Both the position numbers and the translations under genes were made by a program. DNA of 64,000 nucleotides from Eunapius fragilis (lineage: Eukaryota > Porifera > Demospongiae > Spongillida > Spongillidae). The notes under the pieces are model-generated. The model was not told the DNA's origin and made no database searches. It was given only the letters and a program-made list of their open reading frames with translations. Below are positions 1 to 10,708 of the stretch, in pieces. Within the stretch, counting starts at the first letter, position 1. The number at the start of each line of letters is the position of its first letter. The DNA is taken from contig OY811985.1 of assembly GCA_963681505.1 (NCBI GenBank), positions 4,315,419-4,379,418 of the forward strand. The letters are read 5' to 3'.

Positions 1-454
1 CGAACGTCAGAATTAAAGAACGGGCTGTACCCTGTAGTGGAGTGGACACTTGTATTGTATGCAAAACACAGCTTATGGATATGTATCTCCCAATTAGACG
101 GGTGATCCCCGACAGCAGTAGCCAGCATGATATGTCGAGTAAGGTGCGATTAAATCGCTCCACCATCCCGTTCCCCTGAGGTCTGTAGGGAGGGGGTGGG
201 GGGGGGGGGTGTGGGTCTTTTTAATTTGCAGCAGGTTACAGACTTCCTTTAGAAGCAGGAATTCAACAGCCTGTCTTGGTCAGAATGGACCTGTTCAGGG
301 GGAGAGAAACGACAAACACCTCATCAACCAGCTTTACCGCTACGGTAACAGCTTCTTGATTTGGAATGCCATACGCCTCTACCCATTTAGTGAAACGGTC
401 CGCTGCTACTAAGACGTATTTGCTTCCTTTTTCTGTTTCAGGTAGGGGACCCAT
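1..454 (-). pseudogene. Integrase fragment of the left Gypsy relic
   Basis: Minus-strand reading from 454 gives the start of a retroviral-type integrase core (GPLPETEKGSKYVLVAADRF, then TKWVEAYGIPNQEAVT), including the first catalytic Asp region. After about 263 the frame is lost. Downstream, around 100-180, the motif MVERFNRTLL is readable, which carries the third catalytic acidic residue. The intervening SDxG segment is damaged. The product would act in retrotransposon DNA insertion, but this copy cannot encode it. Confidence 0.8.
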
Positions 455-834
455 TATGTCAACACAAACTATTTTGCATAGGATAGCCTGCTCTAAGGGT
501 CTGGAGATTTGCTCTTCGTTTTGGAGGAGACGATTTCCTTGTTGCGCATCTATAGTACATCCTTTGCACCATTCTCCTACTGCCTCATTGCACCCTGGCT
601 AATAAAAACGTTCCTTAAGTTTCCCAGCATTTTCCCCTCTCCAAGGTGTCCTCCTACCGCTCCTTCATGTATATAGATCCTTCAATACCTCATCATGCAG
701 CAAATAAGGCAATTAAGTTCAACTGATTGAAATGCATTCTCATGCTCTAAAATCCTTTCTCCACAACAAGCCATTCCTCAGACAAAGACAATCCCATTTT
801 TTCAAAAGCCATTTACTTTCCCTCCCTAATACAC

Positions 835-1340
835 TTAGCTCATCGGGAGAAGGCTACCTTCGGATCCATCTCGAATGGCATTTAAACTGGCCCAATGATT
901 GGGTCCTGCATGTGACTGTGACTGTAGGTGGCGCATCTCTTCTGTGCTGCAGGTCTGAAAGTGCATGTCTGTAACTGCGCCTGCTACAGCAGCATCTGGA
1001 TAAGCTAGGATGGGAGAGGTTGTTAAACACTTACGAAGCTCATCAAATGCATGCTGACACGCGTCAGTCCAAGTGAAAGCTGCGTTTTTTTCTGTTAGGC
1101 GATGCAGAGGCTTGGCCATGGTACCAAAATCCTTGATGAATTAATTTCCTGTAATAATTTGCCAGCTCTAGGAACTGCTGCACGTCACACCTAGCCTGTG
1201 GAGTTGGTCATTTTGCGATCACTTCAGTTTTCGCAGTGTCAGTAGCATGCAGTACCACTGGCCGAGACAATATGCCCTAAAAACACGACTTGCTGTTGGC
1301 AAAAATTGCATTCCGTTGGCTTAAGCTTCAACCCTACTCT
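835..1340 (-). pseudogene. RT thumb / RNase H junction fragment of the left Gypsy relic
   Basis: The minus strand encodes the end of a reverse transcriptase and its connection (readable pieces GLKLKPTECNFCQQQVVFLG, QQFLELANYYRKLI, MAKPLHRLTEKNAAFTWTDA, FDELRKCLTTSPILAYPDA). The RT fingers and palm, including the YxDD box, are absent: at about 1335 the protease-linker ORF joins directly to the thumb, so a large internal deletion is inferred. Frameshifts occur at about 1120-1270. RNase H is not recoverable below about 835. Confidence 0.75.
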
Positions 1341-2549
1341 CCAGTAACAACAAAAACAACTGCTCTTTCTCCTGCGGATTCAGGTGCTTTCCCGCTTTTG
1401 ACGCAAGTGACCACAGGGATTCCTGGTCAACGGATGAAACTCCCTCGATTTTTCGTTTCCCTGAAGCTGAAACAGTCGATATGCAGTCCTGTTCAATAAG
1501 CTCCATCTTGGCAAGCTCCACCCCTTTTTTCAGGTGTATACTGCAGTGGCGAGGATTAATAACACGAATGAGAATTAGCCCATCCTTAGGACATGCAACA
1601 GCTCTGGCTACCATGACCCCATGAATTGATGCTGAATTATTCTCTACCATCCACACACCTTCTGTCACGTTACCTGCAGCCTTAACCATCAACTCCATCT
1701 CACTTTCTGGAGGGACCAGTATCTTCTGCATTGTAACCAATCCAACAGACTCCATGTTTTTGGTGGTGTTCTTATCTGCAGCAGCACGAATGCCATGCAA
1801 CCCTACAGACAAGTTAACAGCTGGGAATCTGAGCAATTTTTTTCCTGAATCAATGACACAGTTATGCCTTTGAATGAAGTCCAGCCCCACAATAGCATCA
1901 ACCACAAGACCATCCGACACCACAAAACTCCCTTCAAACTCAGTACCCCCAATAAGCACACCAAGTATGCACATACCCCTTAGCAGACAACGGGGTGCCA
2001 TTAACACCCACGAACTTTTTTCCGTTCCATTGTTGCAGCACAATGTGAGCCTCTGTGTTGTTGATTCGTTTCCAAACATGCACTTGCACTCAGCAGTGAA
2101 ACAGCCGCACCCGTGTCCACCAGGAGTTCAAGGGGAATAGAACCAATCATTCCATGCACGCTAAAACTAGCAACACTAGAGACAGACAGAGTAGGTACAG
2201 TTACCGTATAACTTCCTGCAGTTCTTGGGCCTTTACGTATCCTCCCCCTCGTGGCCGGCCCGAGGGTTTGGAGTTTCCCTGACCCTGTTGCTTTTTGACG
2301 ATTCCAAGACTTCCGAGCTATGTGCCCCTTCTTCCCACAATTCCAACAGGCCGTCCGCGCTTTGCCAGTGAGCCGTACCTTGAGCCACTTCAGTTTATCG
2401 TCGTCGCTGTCCCACTTATTTACAGTCGCTACACTCTCAAAATGCTCTGCCCACTCAGTCCAGTTTTGAGACTCGCCACTAAATACCTCCGGCAGGAGTA
2501 ACGGCTTCCCGGACATACTCGTGCCGACTACGCCAGTGTAAGTGGTCAA
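1321..2549 (-). pseudogene. gag - zinc knuckle - protease fragment of the left Gypsy relic
   Basis: The likely gag start is the ATG at 2516-2514, just after the primer site. The reading opens with a gag matrix-like piece (SGESQNWTEWAEHFESVA), followed unusually soon by one zinc knuckle (CWNCGKKGHIARKS, last Cys replaced by Ser) and a retropepsin DTGA motif. Most of gag is therefore deleted. The protease continues in other frames: VWKRINNTEAHIVLQQWNGK is in a third frame near 2030-2090, and GGTEFEGSFVVSDGLVVDAI is in the frame ending at 1321. At least two frameshifts break it. Confidence 0.8.
2522..2535 (-). promoter_or_regulatory. Primer binding site of the left Gypsy relic (tRNA-Ser type)
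   Basis: On the minus strand this reads TGGCGTAGTCGGCA, directly after the LTR end. It is complementary to the 3' end plus CCA of the common eukaryotic tRNA-Ser with a CGACTACG acceptor strand (AGA/UGA type, from memory of that tRNA). It fixes the LTR boundary. Confidence 0.7.
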
Positions 2550-2727
2550 TTAGGATAAATAGTAGTAGCAGCAATTTACTATGCAAGTATATAACCAGAT
2601 ACAAAAATACATCGAGTCATTATATATAGGCAGGTCACACGACCTGTCGGAGACACCGTTCTAGAATAGTCGGCAGACGCCAAGGAACTGCGCAAGCGCC
2701 GGTTATTGGATTAACCAGCTTGTTACA
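2537..2727 (-). repeat. LTR of the left Gypsy relic (191 bp)
   Basis: The segment starts TGTAACAAGC and ends CCACTTACA on the minus strand (TG...CA), one base before the primer site. It contains a TATATATA box at about 2619-2627 in minus orientation. The boundaries rest on the TG/CA ends and the primer site, because the partner LTR is outside the window. Confidence 0.7.
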
Positions 2728-2948
2728 CATGCATGCATGCATGCATTAAATTAAAAGGTGGAACTATGTTTTCGTTTGTGCTACTGATGCGCCCTGGAAG
2801 AGCAGATACTATTAATATGCCGGAAAGGGGGCTGCAGATGGCAAGATCTACGTGTCGCAGCAATGAAAGTAATCATGATCGCGTAGAAAAAATAAAATAC
2901 AATACCAAATCTACCAAAAAATTTTTGGAAACAAGTGAAAAAACATTC

Positions 2949-3184
2949 TGTAATATTTGTATTGTTGACTATGTCTAGTCTCTCTGTCCTTCTCTGTCTG
3001 TCATTGTGCATGCTCTATAGATGACGTCATAGTTGCCAGTCAGTCTGTCCATCTGTGAATTCCTATATAAGTGTATTGCTTGTCTGAGTGCAGAGTCCTT
3101 GAATATAGACTGCTGCCCGTGATTGGGCTGCACCATCCAGTCTACTGACAATACGCGTGTAACGTGTACATTGGCGACACTACA
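2949..3184 (+). repeat. 5' LTR (236 bp)
   Basis: The repeat starts TGTAATATTTG and ends GCGACACTACA. A TATA-like CTATATAAG lies at about 3063-3071, and an ATGACGTCAT CRE-like palindrome lies at about 3021-3030. It differs from the 3' LTR at four sites (T/C, G/A, C/G, A/C). Confidence 0.92.
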
Positions 3185-3185
3185 T

Positions 3186-3197
3186 TGGCGACGAGGG
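3186..3197 (+). promoter_or_regulatory. Primer binding site, tRNA-Ser(GCU)-like
   Basis: TGGCGACGAGGG follows the 5' LTR by one base. It matches the reverse complement of the 3' end plus CCA of metazoan tRNA-Ser(GCU), as I remember that tRNA. The neighbouring left relic uses a different serine isoacceptor. Confidence 0.7.
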
Positions 3198-3206
3198 CAA
3201 AAACAC

Positions 3207-5999
3207 ATGGCAGTCCACGGCGCGGTGGGTCAGTTCAATGAAGAAGCGGAAGAATGGCCGGCATACTGCGAGCGGCTGATGCACTACTTCACTGCAAACG
3301 ACGTCAAGACGGACGAGAAGCGTCGCGCTATCTTGCTCAGCGTCTGTGGAGCTCACATATATCAGCTGGTTCGCAGCCTGGTGTCTCCCGAAAAGCCGGC
3401 CGACAAGACTTTCGAAGAAATTGTGAAGTTGGTTCGGGACCACTTGACACCACCATCTTCGTGTATCGTGCGACGGTTTTATTTCAACTCTCGTTTCCAA
3501 AAAGAGACTGAGACAGTGGGGCAGTTTGTCGCTGAGCTTCGCCGTCTCTCCGAGTACTGTGAGTTTGGGGGTTCGTTAGACGAGATGTTACGGGATAGGT
3601 TGGTGTGCGGGTTACGTGATGTTCGAGTCCAACGCAGGCTTTTCGCCGAACCGAAGCTAACATTCACGAAAGCGTTCGAGCTGGCGCAGGCGGCCGAGCT
3701 CGCCGAGAAAAGTTCACAAGATATTTCAAGGGCGGGTACATCAGTCAACGCTCTGGAACCAAGGAGGGCGACAGCTGATCAAACGGCCGACCATCCTACT
3801 CCTTGTTTCCGTTGCGGAGGTAGGCACAGTGCTTCAAAATGTCGTTTCAGGTCTGTGGAGTGCCACAAATGCGGTGAAAAGGGGCATCTGGCAAGAACGT
3901 GCCGCAGCAAGGAACAAACAGTTAAAAAACAGTTCGGTAATAGAGCTGGAAAACAGTTGACAAATCTGCTCGCAGAGCCGTTAGAGAAAGACGAGGACGT
4001 GGAAGACATGTATACCTTGTTCAACGTGAGCGATGTTTCCTTAGCGCCGTTCAGAGTTCCAATGGAGATTAATAAGGCTAGTCTTGAAATGGAAGTTGAT
4101 ACAGGTGCGGCCGCGTCGGTTATCAGCGAGGTCACCTACAAGACGCTTTGGAAAGAAAAATGCAACGAGCGGCCTCCCTTGAAACACACCAATGCGTTGC
4201 TCCGTACCTATACTGGTGAAAGACTGCGAATTCTGGGACGAATTTCAGTGCAGGTGCGTTACCAGAAACAAGAAGCCAATCTGGGCTTACTGGTAATTGA
4301 GGGAGATGGGCCGTCCCTCCTGGGTAGAGATTGGATTGGTAAGTTTCGTTTTCCATCTTGTCTAAATCGCGGAATTTTCCATACCAGCAGTCAAAGCACC
4401 TTGCAGGAGATACTGGGCAAGCATAAAGAGCTGTTCAAGGATGAGTTGGGTCTGCTGAAGGGCACTCTGGTCAAGATCCATGTAAACGAGACCGCTACTC
4501 CCCTCTTTTTCAAGCCGCGAGCTGTTCCATATGCTGTCAGGGAGAAGGTGGAAAAGGAGCTGGAGAGGCTCGAGAAACTAGGGGTGATTGAGGCCATACA
4601 ATTTTCAGAGTGGGCCGCTCCTGTTGTACCGGTGGTGAAAGGTGGCGGCAGCATAAGGCTGTGTGGCGATTACAAGTTGACGGTCAATCGTGTAGCTAAC
4701 CTGGAATGTTATCCTCTTCCTCGCATAGACGATTTGCTGGCATCCCTGGGGAAGGGTAAAATGTTCTCGAAGCTGGACCTTGCAAATGCATATCTATACA
4801 GTTGGCACTGGAGGACGAGTCATAGAAATACGTCACGATTACGACACATGCACAAAGGCCTCTACCGCTACAACAGACTACCTTTTGGTGTCGCATCGGC
4901 GCCAGCTATTTTTCAAAGGACAATGGAGAATCTGCTGAGGGACATAAGCAATGTGGTTGTTTATCTGGATGGTATTCTCGTTTCAGGTTCAACTGAAGCT
5001 GAGCACCTTCACACGCTGGATCGTGTCATGTCGCGTTTGGAAGAGCATGGACTACGCTTAAAGCTCTCCAAATGCGTCTTCATGGCTCCTTCTGTTGAGT
5101 ACCTGGGCCACCACATCTCAGCTGATGGCATTCGTCCAGCGGAAGGGAAGAAACGCGCCATAGAGGATGCTCCGAGACCTCAGAACGTTGGGCAGCTGAG
5201 ATCGTTTGTGGGTCTCCTGAATTATTACGGCAAGTTTTTGCCCAACATGGCTGACATACTCGCTCCACTGTATAGGCTGCTCCGGAAGGGTGCTGCTTGG
5301 TGCTGGGAGGCAGAACAGGATGCGGCGTTCAACCACGCAAAGCAGCAACTGTCCTCCTCCAGCCTGTTGATCCACTTTGATCCAGAAAAGGAGTTAATCC
5401 TTTCATGTGATGCTTCACCCTACGGGCTTGGAGCAGTTTTGTCTCATCAGCTGAAAGATGAATCTGAGAGGCCGATCGCGTATGCGTCCCGTACCTTAGC
5501 ACCTGCCGAAGCCAAATACTCTCAAATAGAAAAGGAAGGCTTAGCGATCGTTTTTGGGGTTAAAAAGTTCCATCAGTACCTTGTGGGCAGAAGCTTCACG
5601 ATTTACTCCGATCATAAACCACTACAGTATCTCTTCAGTGAGACACGCCCTGTACCACCGATGGCATCATCAAGAATACAACGGTGGGCGTTGACTTTAA
5701 GTGCCTACAATTATCGTATTGTGTTTAAGTCTGGTGATTCTCAAGCAAATGCCGATGCTTTCAGTAGATTGCCACTTAGTGAGAGTACTGCAGATGTGCC
5801 TGTTCCCGGGGACACCATATTCATGTTGGAAACGCTCAGAACAGGCGACTCTCCTGTGACCGCTGCCGAAATAAAGTCATGGACGGATAAAGATCCTATT
5901 CTGTCCCGTGTCAGAAACATGGCTTTGACTGGATGGCAGGCTCACGCTAGTAACAATGCGACTTTTCGTCCATACAAGCAGAGAGAATATGCGAGCTAA
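3207..5999 (+). pseudogene. Gypsy gag-protease-RT-RNase H polyprotein, open but with scrambled RT
   Basis: This is a 930-codon open frame. The ATG at 3207, right after the primer site, is preferred over upstream in-frame ATG 3123 because that one lies in the LTR. In order it encodes: gag capsid region; two zinc knuckles (about residues 200-236, CFRCGGRH... and [14 protein letters not shown]); retropepsin with DTGA (Asp about 298); RT (about 430-640); and RNase H (Asp about 735 in [13 protein letters not shown]). Two defects hit RT. The catalytic YxDD box reads YLDG (Gly 589). A pair of compensating frameshifts (about 4797 and 4850) replaces about 18 residues of the palm with out-of-frame sequence. 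The frame ends at 5999 because of a further one-base-type shift before integrase. Confidence 0.88.
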
Positions 6000-7170
6000 G
6001 CGTGCAGGATGGGTGTGTATTGTGGGGGCATCGCGTAGTTATTCCTCCTGCTGGGAGAGAGGCTGTAATGCGTACTCTGCATGATGTTCACCCTGGGATC
6101 ACGCGTATGAAGGGACTAGCTAGAAGTTTTGTTTGGTGGCCTGGGATTGATGCTGACTTAGAGGGCAAAGTAAAAGGTTGTCAAGCTTGTCAGGAACATG
6201 GTAAAGCACCTGCGGTGGCCCCCTTGCACCCGTGGGAGTGGCCAGCCAGACCATGGTCTCGACTTCATTTGGACTTTGCAGGCCCGTTTTTGGGGAAAAT
6301 GTTTATGGTCGTTGTGGATGCGCATTCAAAGTGGTTAGATGTGGCTGTGGTAACAACACCTTCTTCTCAACAGGCCATTAAAGTATTGAGAAACCTTTTT
6401 GCCACGCATGGTCTACCAGAAATGGTGGTTTCAGATAATGGTTCCGCATTCCAGACATTTGTTTAAAAAAATGGCATCAGGCATGTGAGAAGTGCTCCTT
6501 ATCATCCATCGTCTAATGGACAAGCTGAGAGAGTGGTCCAGACCTTCAAGGAGGCCATTTTGAAAACCACTGGAGATCTGGATACAAGGCTGGCCAGATT
6601 TCTATTTCAGTATCGGCTTACACCACACACAACAACTGGACTTTCACCTGCGGAGATGTTGTTGGGTCGGCGGCCACGATCCCGCCTGGACCTTTTGCAT
6701 CCAGACATCTCACCCAAGGTGACTCAAAGACAGGAGCTGCAGAAGGAAGCCCATGATCAACATGCCAAGTATCGCAAGTTCCAGAATGGGGATTTGGTGT
6801 ATGCACGTAATTTTCATGGTTCTCCCACATGGGTCCAGGAGTGGTCACCGCTATGTCTGGTCCTGTGTCCATGGTGATACAGCTGGAGGATGGTCAAGCT
6901 GTGCGTCGTCATACAGACCATGTAAAGGCTCGGTCACCCACACCTGAGCCGCAAGTCCCTAAGAAGACTACAGCAGCACAGCAGGATGAAGTAGTTGACC
7001 TTCCAGACAGTCAGGAGGAGGCTGCAACAAGAGATGAGGAAAGACCACCCATGGTTGACATCTCAGTACCTCTAGCTGATGCTGTAATCCAGGCAGTTTC
7101 TGAACCCATTCCAAATCCAGTTCCACTCCGTCGGTCTACCAGGGACCGACGCCCACCTGATCGTTTGTAG
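5988..7170 (+). pseudogene. Gypsy integrase and C-terminal domain, broken by one stop and two frameshifts
   Basis: Continuing after the shift near 5990, the reading gives the HHCC zinc domain (HDVHPGITRMKG...CQACQ). The integrase core follows, with the LDFAGPF, SDNGSAF and ERVVQTFKE motifs supplying the D, D and E residues. A nonsense codon TAA at 6464-6466 lies where a Lys codon is expected (FV-stop-KNG). The segment just after SDNGSAF looks several residues short compared with the family. At about 6833 one base is missing, so the tail (GPVSMVIQLEDGQAVRRHTD...) continues in another frame to 7170. No functional integrase can be made. Confidence 0.88.
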
Positions 7171-7180
7171 CAGCAGCCTT

Positions 7181-7197
7181 TGCAAGGAGGGAGGAAA
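7181..7197 (+). promoter_or_regulatory. Polypurine tract of the Gypsy element
   Basis: A purine-rich run (GCAAGGAGGGAGGAAA) lies immediately upstream of the 3' LTR, where plus-strand DNA priming occurs in LTR elements. Confidence 0.75.
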
Positions 7198-7433
7198 TGT
7201 AATATTTGTACTGTTGACTATGTCTAGTCTCTCTGTCCTTCTCTGTCTGTCATTGTGCATGCTCTATAGATGACGTCATAGTTGCCAGTCAGTCTGTCCA
7301 TCTGTAAATTCCTATATAAGTGTATTGCTTGTGTGAGTGCAGAGTCCTTGAATATAGCCTGCTGCCCGTGATTGGGCTGCACCATCCAGTCTACTGACAA
7401 TACGCGTGTAACGTGTACATTGGCGACACTACA
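7198..7433 (+). repeat. 3' LTR (236 bp)
   Basis: This partner of 2949-3184 has the same length and the same ends (TGTAAT...CTACA), with four mismatches. Confidence 0.92.
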
Positions 7434-7690
7434 CATTCTCTACACGAGAAGGTTGGTGGTATATAGGAATCAAAGGCAATGGTGGTGTTAAAAGCAAGGG
7501 AACAAAGCTTCTGATTGAAAAGGAAAAATGAAATAGACCTATATTAGCACGCACAGTTAAATATGACAACATGCTGCTAATATAGGTCTATATCATTTTT
7601 CCTTTTCAATCAAAAGCCTTGTTCCCTTGCTTTTTACACCACCATCGCCTTTGATTCCTATATACCACCAACCTTCTCGTGTAGAGAATG
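7434..7690. mobile_element. Foldback (palindromic) MITE split by the Gypsy insertion
   Basis: The segment from CATTCTCTACACGAGAAGG to CCTTCTCGTGTAGAGAATG is a nearly perfect 257-bp inverted repeat, with a short central spacer near 7550-7575. Sequence just outside the 5' LTR (GTGAAAAAACATTC, 2935-2948) resembles the reverse complement of the outer right flank (GAATGTTTTT..CACTTGT). The foldback therefore probably continues left of the retrotransposon. It has no coding capacity. The same architecture occurs at 15861-16026. Confidence 0.8.
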
Positions 7691-8180
7691 TTTTTATTAT
7701 CACTTGTGAAATTTGGTTTTAACAGAACATTTAAAATATAGCTTTTGATCTAATTTTGACTTCATGTTGATATGTAAATAGATGTGCCCGGCAACAGTGA
7801 TATAGATGTGCACAGAGTCTGGTATAAACCTTTCATGCCAGGTAAGCCCTGCAACCATGTACTAGCAACTTTTGTATTTCACTGTCACTATCCAGACAGA
7901 CGCCTGATGATTTGAGCCACCTGAAACACCAGTGAGTTAGAATTGGTGCCTTTGCTGTATGTTGTGACATACCGCCTTAGAAGCCTCAGTTTATTCCAAG
8001 CCCAGTCTTAATAGCCAATACCTGAGCTGCCCCAATCTCAATCGATGATGAAATTCCTGCCTTAGGACCTCTCCATTCGGCCATCACATTTTCACAATCC
8101 ATGAATAGGTAGCTGTGGGGTTTTTTTTGGTGAGCTCTGGTCACATGCATGAATGTCATTGGCTAAGTGAGTATTGATAT

Positions 8181-8238
8181 TAGTCTGGGAATCAGACCAT
8201 ATATGAGAATATGGATATATGGTCTGGTCCCCAGACTA
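8181..8238. repeat. Hairpin with 24-bp stem
   Basis: TAGTCTGGGAATCAGACCAT followed by ATAT pairs with ATATATGGTCTGGTCCCCAG plus ACTA, with two mismatches and a loop of about 10 nt. It is probably a tiny foldback or MITE remnant. Confidence 0.7.
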
Positions 8239-8293
8239 TGTAGATATTATGCAACCTCTACAAGTCAATGGCATTCACTTAATTGCACCTCCT

Positions 8294-8359
8294 GTAGCAA
8301 GTTGTATGATGTCTTTATCAGGACTAGTAGCAAGTTGTATGATGTCTTTATCAGGACTA
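8294..8359. repeat. Tandem duplication, 33 bp x 2
   Basis: Two identical adjacent copies of a 33-bp unit beginning GTAGCAAGTTGTATGATG and ending CAGGACTA. Confidence 0.9.
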
Positions 8360-9718
8360 GCAGGAATATCACACCTTTAGCATCAACAGGTTGTTCACGC
8401 TTGCCAAATTAAGGTGGACTACTTACTAGGTTCACATAAGAGAACTGGAGGAGGGGCAATCTTTTCAAGATGAGCTATTAGTAAATTAGGCATGATGACG
8501 ACCTCTACTAACTGTTGACCTCCGCATACCTGAGCACCATAAAGCAAATGTGCACTGTTTTCCTTGCATTATTGATCTGTATGTTTTTGCCACTCAAATA
8601 GGATCACCGCACATTTATGATGCACTCCCTTTGTGATGGTATAGATGGTTCTCTCCATTGAGAGCTTACAGTGCATGCAGAACATCTCAGGATGAATGTT
8701 AACATCATCCCCAGATGTGTCAATGCATGTTGAAAGCTATTTTCAGCTCAGCTGAGAATGCTTTGCACTCATAGCTGATTCTTTTCTTTGCCATGTACTT
8801 CGTTAGCCTTTGCCCACACGTTCTATAAAGTATATGGGAACTTGTTGGTTGTGGTCTATAATCATGTACAAAAAACCACAACGTATGTCGATCATTCATG
8901 CCATTCGCTCAGCTTGTTTGTGATTGTAGAAAATTCGTTACCACTTTAGGTTTGGTAATACTTATAGCACATGCCTCCTGATCATCGCTGTAGTATCAGT
9001 GCTGACCTTCCAGCTCAGTCACCGAAGGCCACGTCGTTTAATTTAGTAACGCCCTCCTCATTAATACGTACCGCGTGGCCTAATAAAACGGTATGCGCAT
9101 GCTATCTATATGGGATGTCAATTGTGCGCTTTGACTGGACATGCCAGGAAAGGGAGTGCAGTGTTTGGGTTCATTGTAATTTTTTGATTTGCTTGTTCTG
9201 CTGAGTCACAGTCAGTTTCTAAGACCTAGCATACAACCGTACATGTGCATAGGATCTGATGCACGGCTTTAGAGTGCACTTTCTGTATGCATTTATAATG
9301 TATGTTTGACACGTATATAAACAACCTAACACATGTGCATCACGGCATGATTAGTATTATTTATATAACCGATTTGTATTTCATTCGTACATGCATGCAG
9401 GCGCCGGCAAAACCGATACCATGTCAATATTATACAGTGTGAAATACACGAGGTTCTGTCACAGAAAGGATGCATGGGTGTTCATTGTTTGAAGGCATAA
9501 ATTGTACGGCCTCAGTATAGCTGACAAAATATAGCCCATCATGCGTGCAGATCAAATATTTATATGTTCCAAGAAACGCGTCTTAAGTTACTAATGTGTT
9601 ATGAAATACCAATAGCAATTCTGTTTATTCTGGAACTAGTTCCGACATAGACAAGGTGGAGATACTGTTTCGTCTCACTATCTAACATAGGCGTAGAAAG
9701 CGGGGAGGAGGGTTATAG

Positions 9719-9769
9719 CCCCCCCCCCCCCTCCCCCCCCCCGCCCCCCCCCCCCCCCCCCCCCCCCCC
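9719..9769. repeat. Poly(C) tract, about 50 bases
   Basis: An almost pure C run with single T and G interruptions. It is one of a dozen long G/C homopolymers in the window. Confidence 0.9.
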
Positions 9770-10580
9770 TTTACGGATATTTATGAATAAAATTATTCAA
9801 TGCTATTAACTTATTCGATAAACGAGAGCATGGCAACAAGGAAGTGATTATCCATTTGTACTTCTGCGTATTAATATAAATTGTGCATGCGCACACACTC
9901 GTATCATCATACTACATATATATGCGCACGTTACTAATGTTATGCTATACAATGGGTAATTTAAAGCATAGCGCTTCCTGCAATAAGGTGTTCACTGATA
10001 CCGGCTGCTTCTGCTAGGCATGCAGCAATGCCGTAGACAAGCGGAGGCTACATTTGTCTATGAGAAAAAATATTTCCTGCAGCGGGCGTGATTAGAACAA
10101 ACGTATTGAAAGCGGCGATCGCAGTACTAGTTACATCGCATGCATGCAACTATGTCTATCTAAGCAATGTAGCACATCGAGAAACGATCTACCAATTGAT
10201 TTTCACCCGTGCAGCGCTATATAAACATTAATCATTCACTAATATTAATAAACCTATATATACATATATATAATATATATATATATAGCTGTGCACGGTA
10301 TAAATTCTGCCCTTTTATGATAGAAATACAGAGAAAAAAACGGCTGGGACGAAGCGCTATATTTATTTATTCTTCCAGCATACATCCAGTTAACCCCCGC
10401 TCAAACTTGTTAATGGTATGTGCACCTCATATGAATAATTAATTCCCCCCCCCCCCCTTTTGAACCGTTCCTACGGCTAGATGATAGGAATACTCATGTT
10501 TATGAGCAGTGATGCTGTTCTAAGCTATTTCATTCGATCCGGTACGTTCACGGGTAACCGTACCCAGTATAGCGGATCTA

Positions 10581-10708
10581 GGGGGGAGAAGGGGAGGGGG
10601 GGGGGGGGGGGGGGGGGGGGGGTTGGAGGTTTAAACCAGCCCTTCGATACATTGCAGGAAATTAGGCAATCTGCATTGATTGTTCATTTAACTCCCCCCC
10701 CCCCCCCC
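10581..10708. repeat. Poly(G) then poly(C) tracts bracketing about 70 bp
   Basis: A G-rich run (10581-10622) and a C run (10693-10708) face each other and could form a G:C-stem foldback. Another C run is at 10445-10457. Confidence 0.7.

Larger units (their letters stand above)
1..2727 (-). mobile_element. Decayed Ty3/Gypsy-type LTR retrotransposon, minus strand, cut by the window edge
   Basis: Reading the minus strand from 2727 downward gives an LTR, a tRNA-type primer site, gag with a zinc knuckle, an aspartic protease, an RT thumb/RNase H piece and an integrase core, which is the Ty3/Gypsy order. The element is heavily damaged: part of gag and the RT fingers and palm are missing, and the frame changes several times. 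The far LTR would lie left of the window. It is head to head with the Gypsy element that starts at 2949, with 221 bp between them. The family assignment rests on motif order and is secure at superfamily level only. Confidence 0.85.
2949..7433 (+). mobile_element. Ty3/Gypsy LTR retrotransposon, structurally complete, coding capacity broken
   Basis: Two 236-bp LTRs bound the element (2949-3184 and 7198-7433). It is flanked by a 5-bp target duplication CATTC (2944-2948 and 7434-7438). The internal order is primer site, gag with two zinc knuckles, protease, RT, RNase H, integrase, polypurine tract. The LTRs differ at four positions by eye, so the insertion is fairly young. It landed inside a foldback element whose other part is 7434-7690. 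RT and integrase lesions make it non-autonomous now. Confidence 0.93.
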
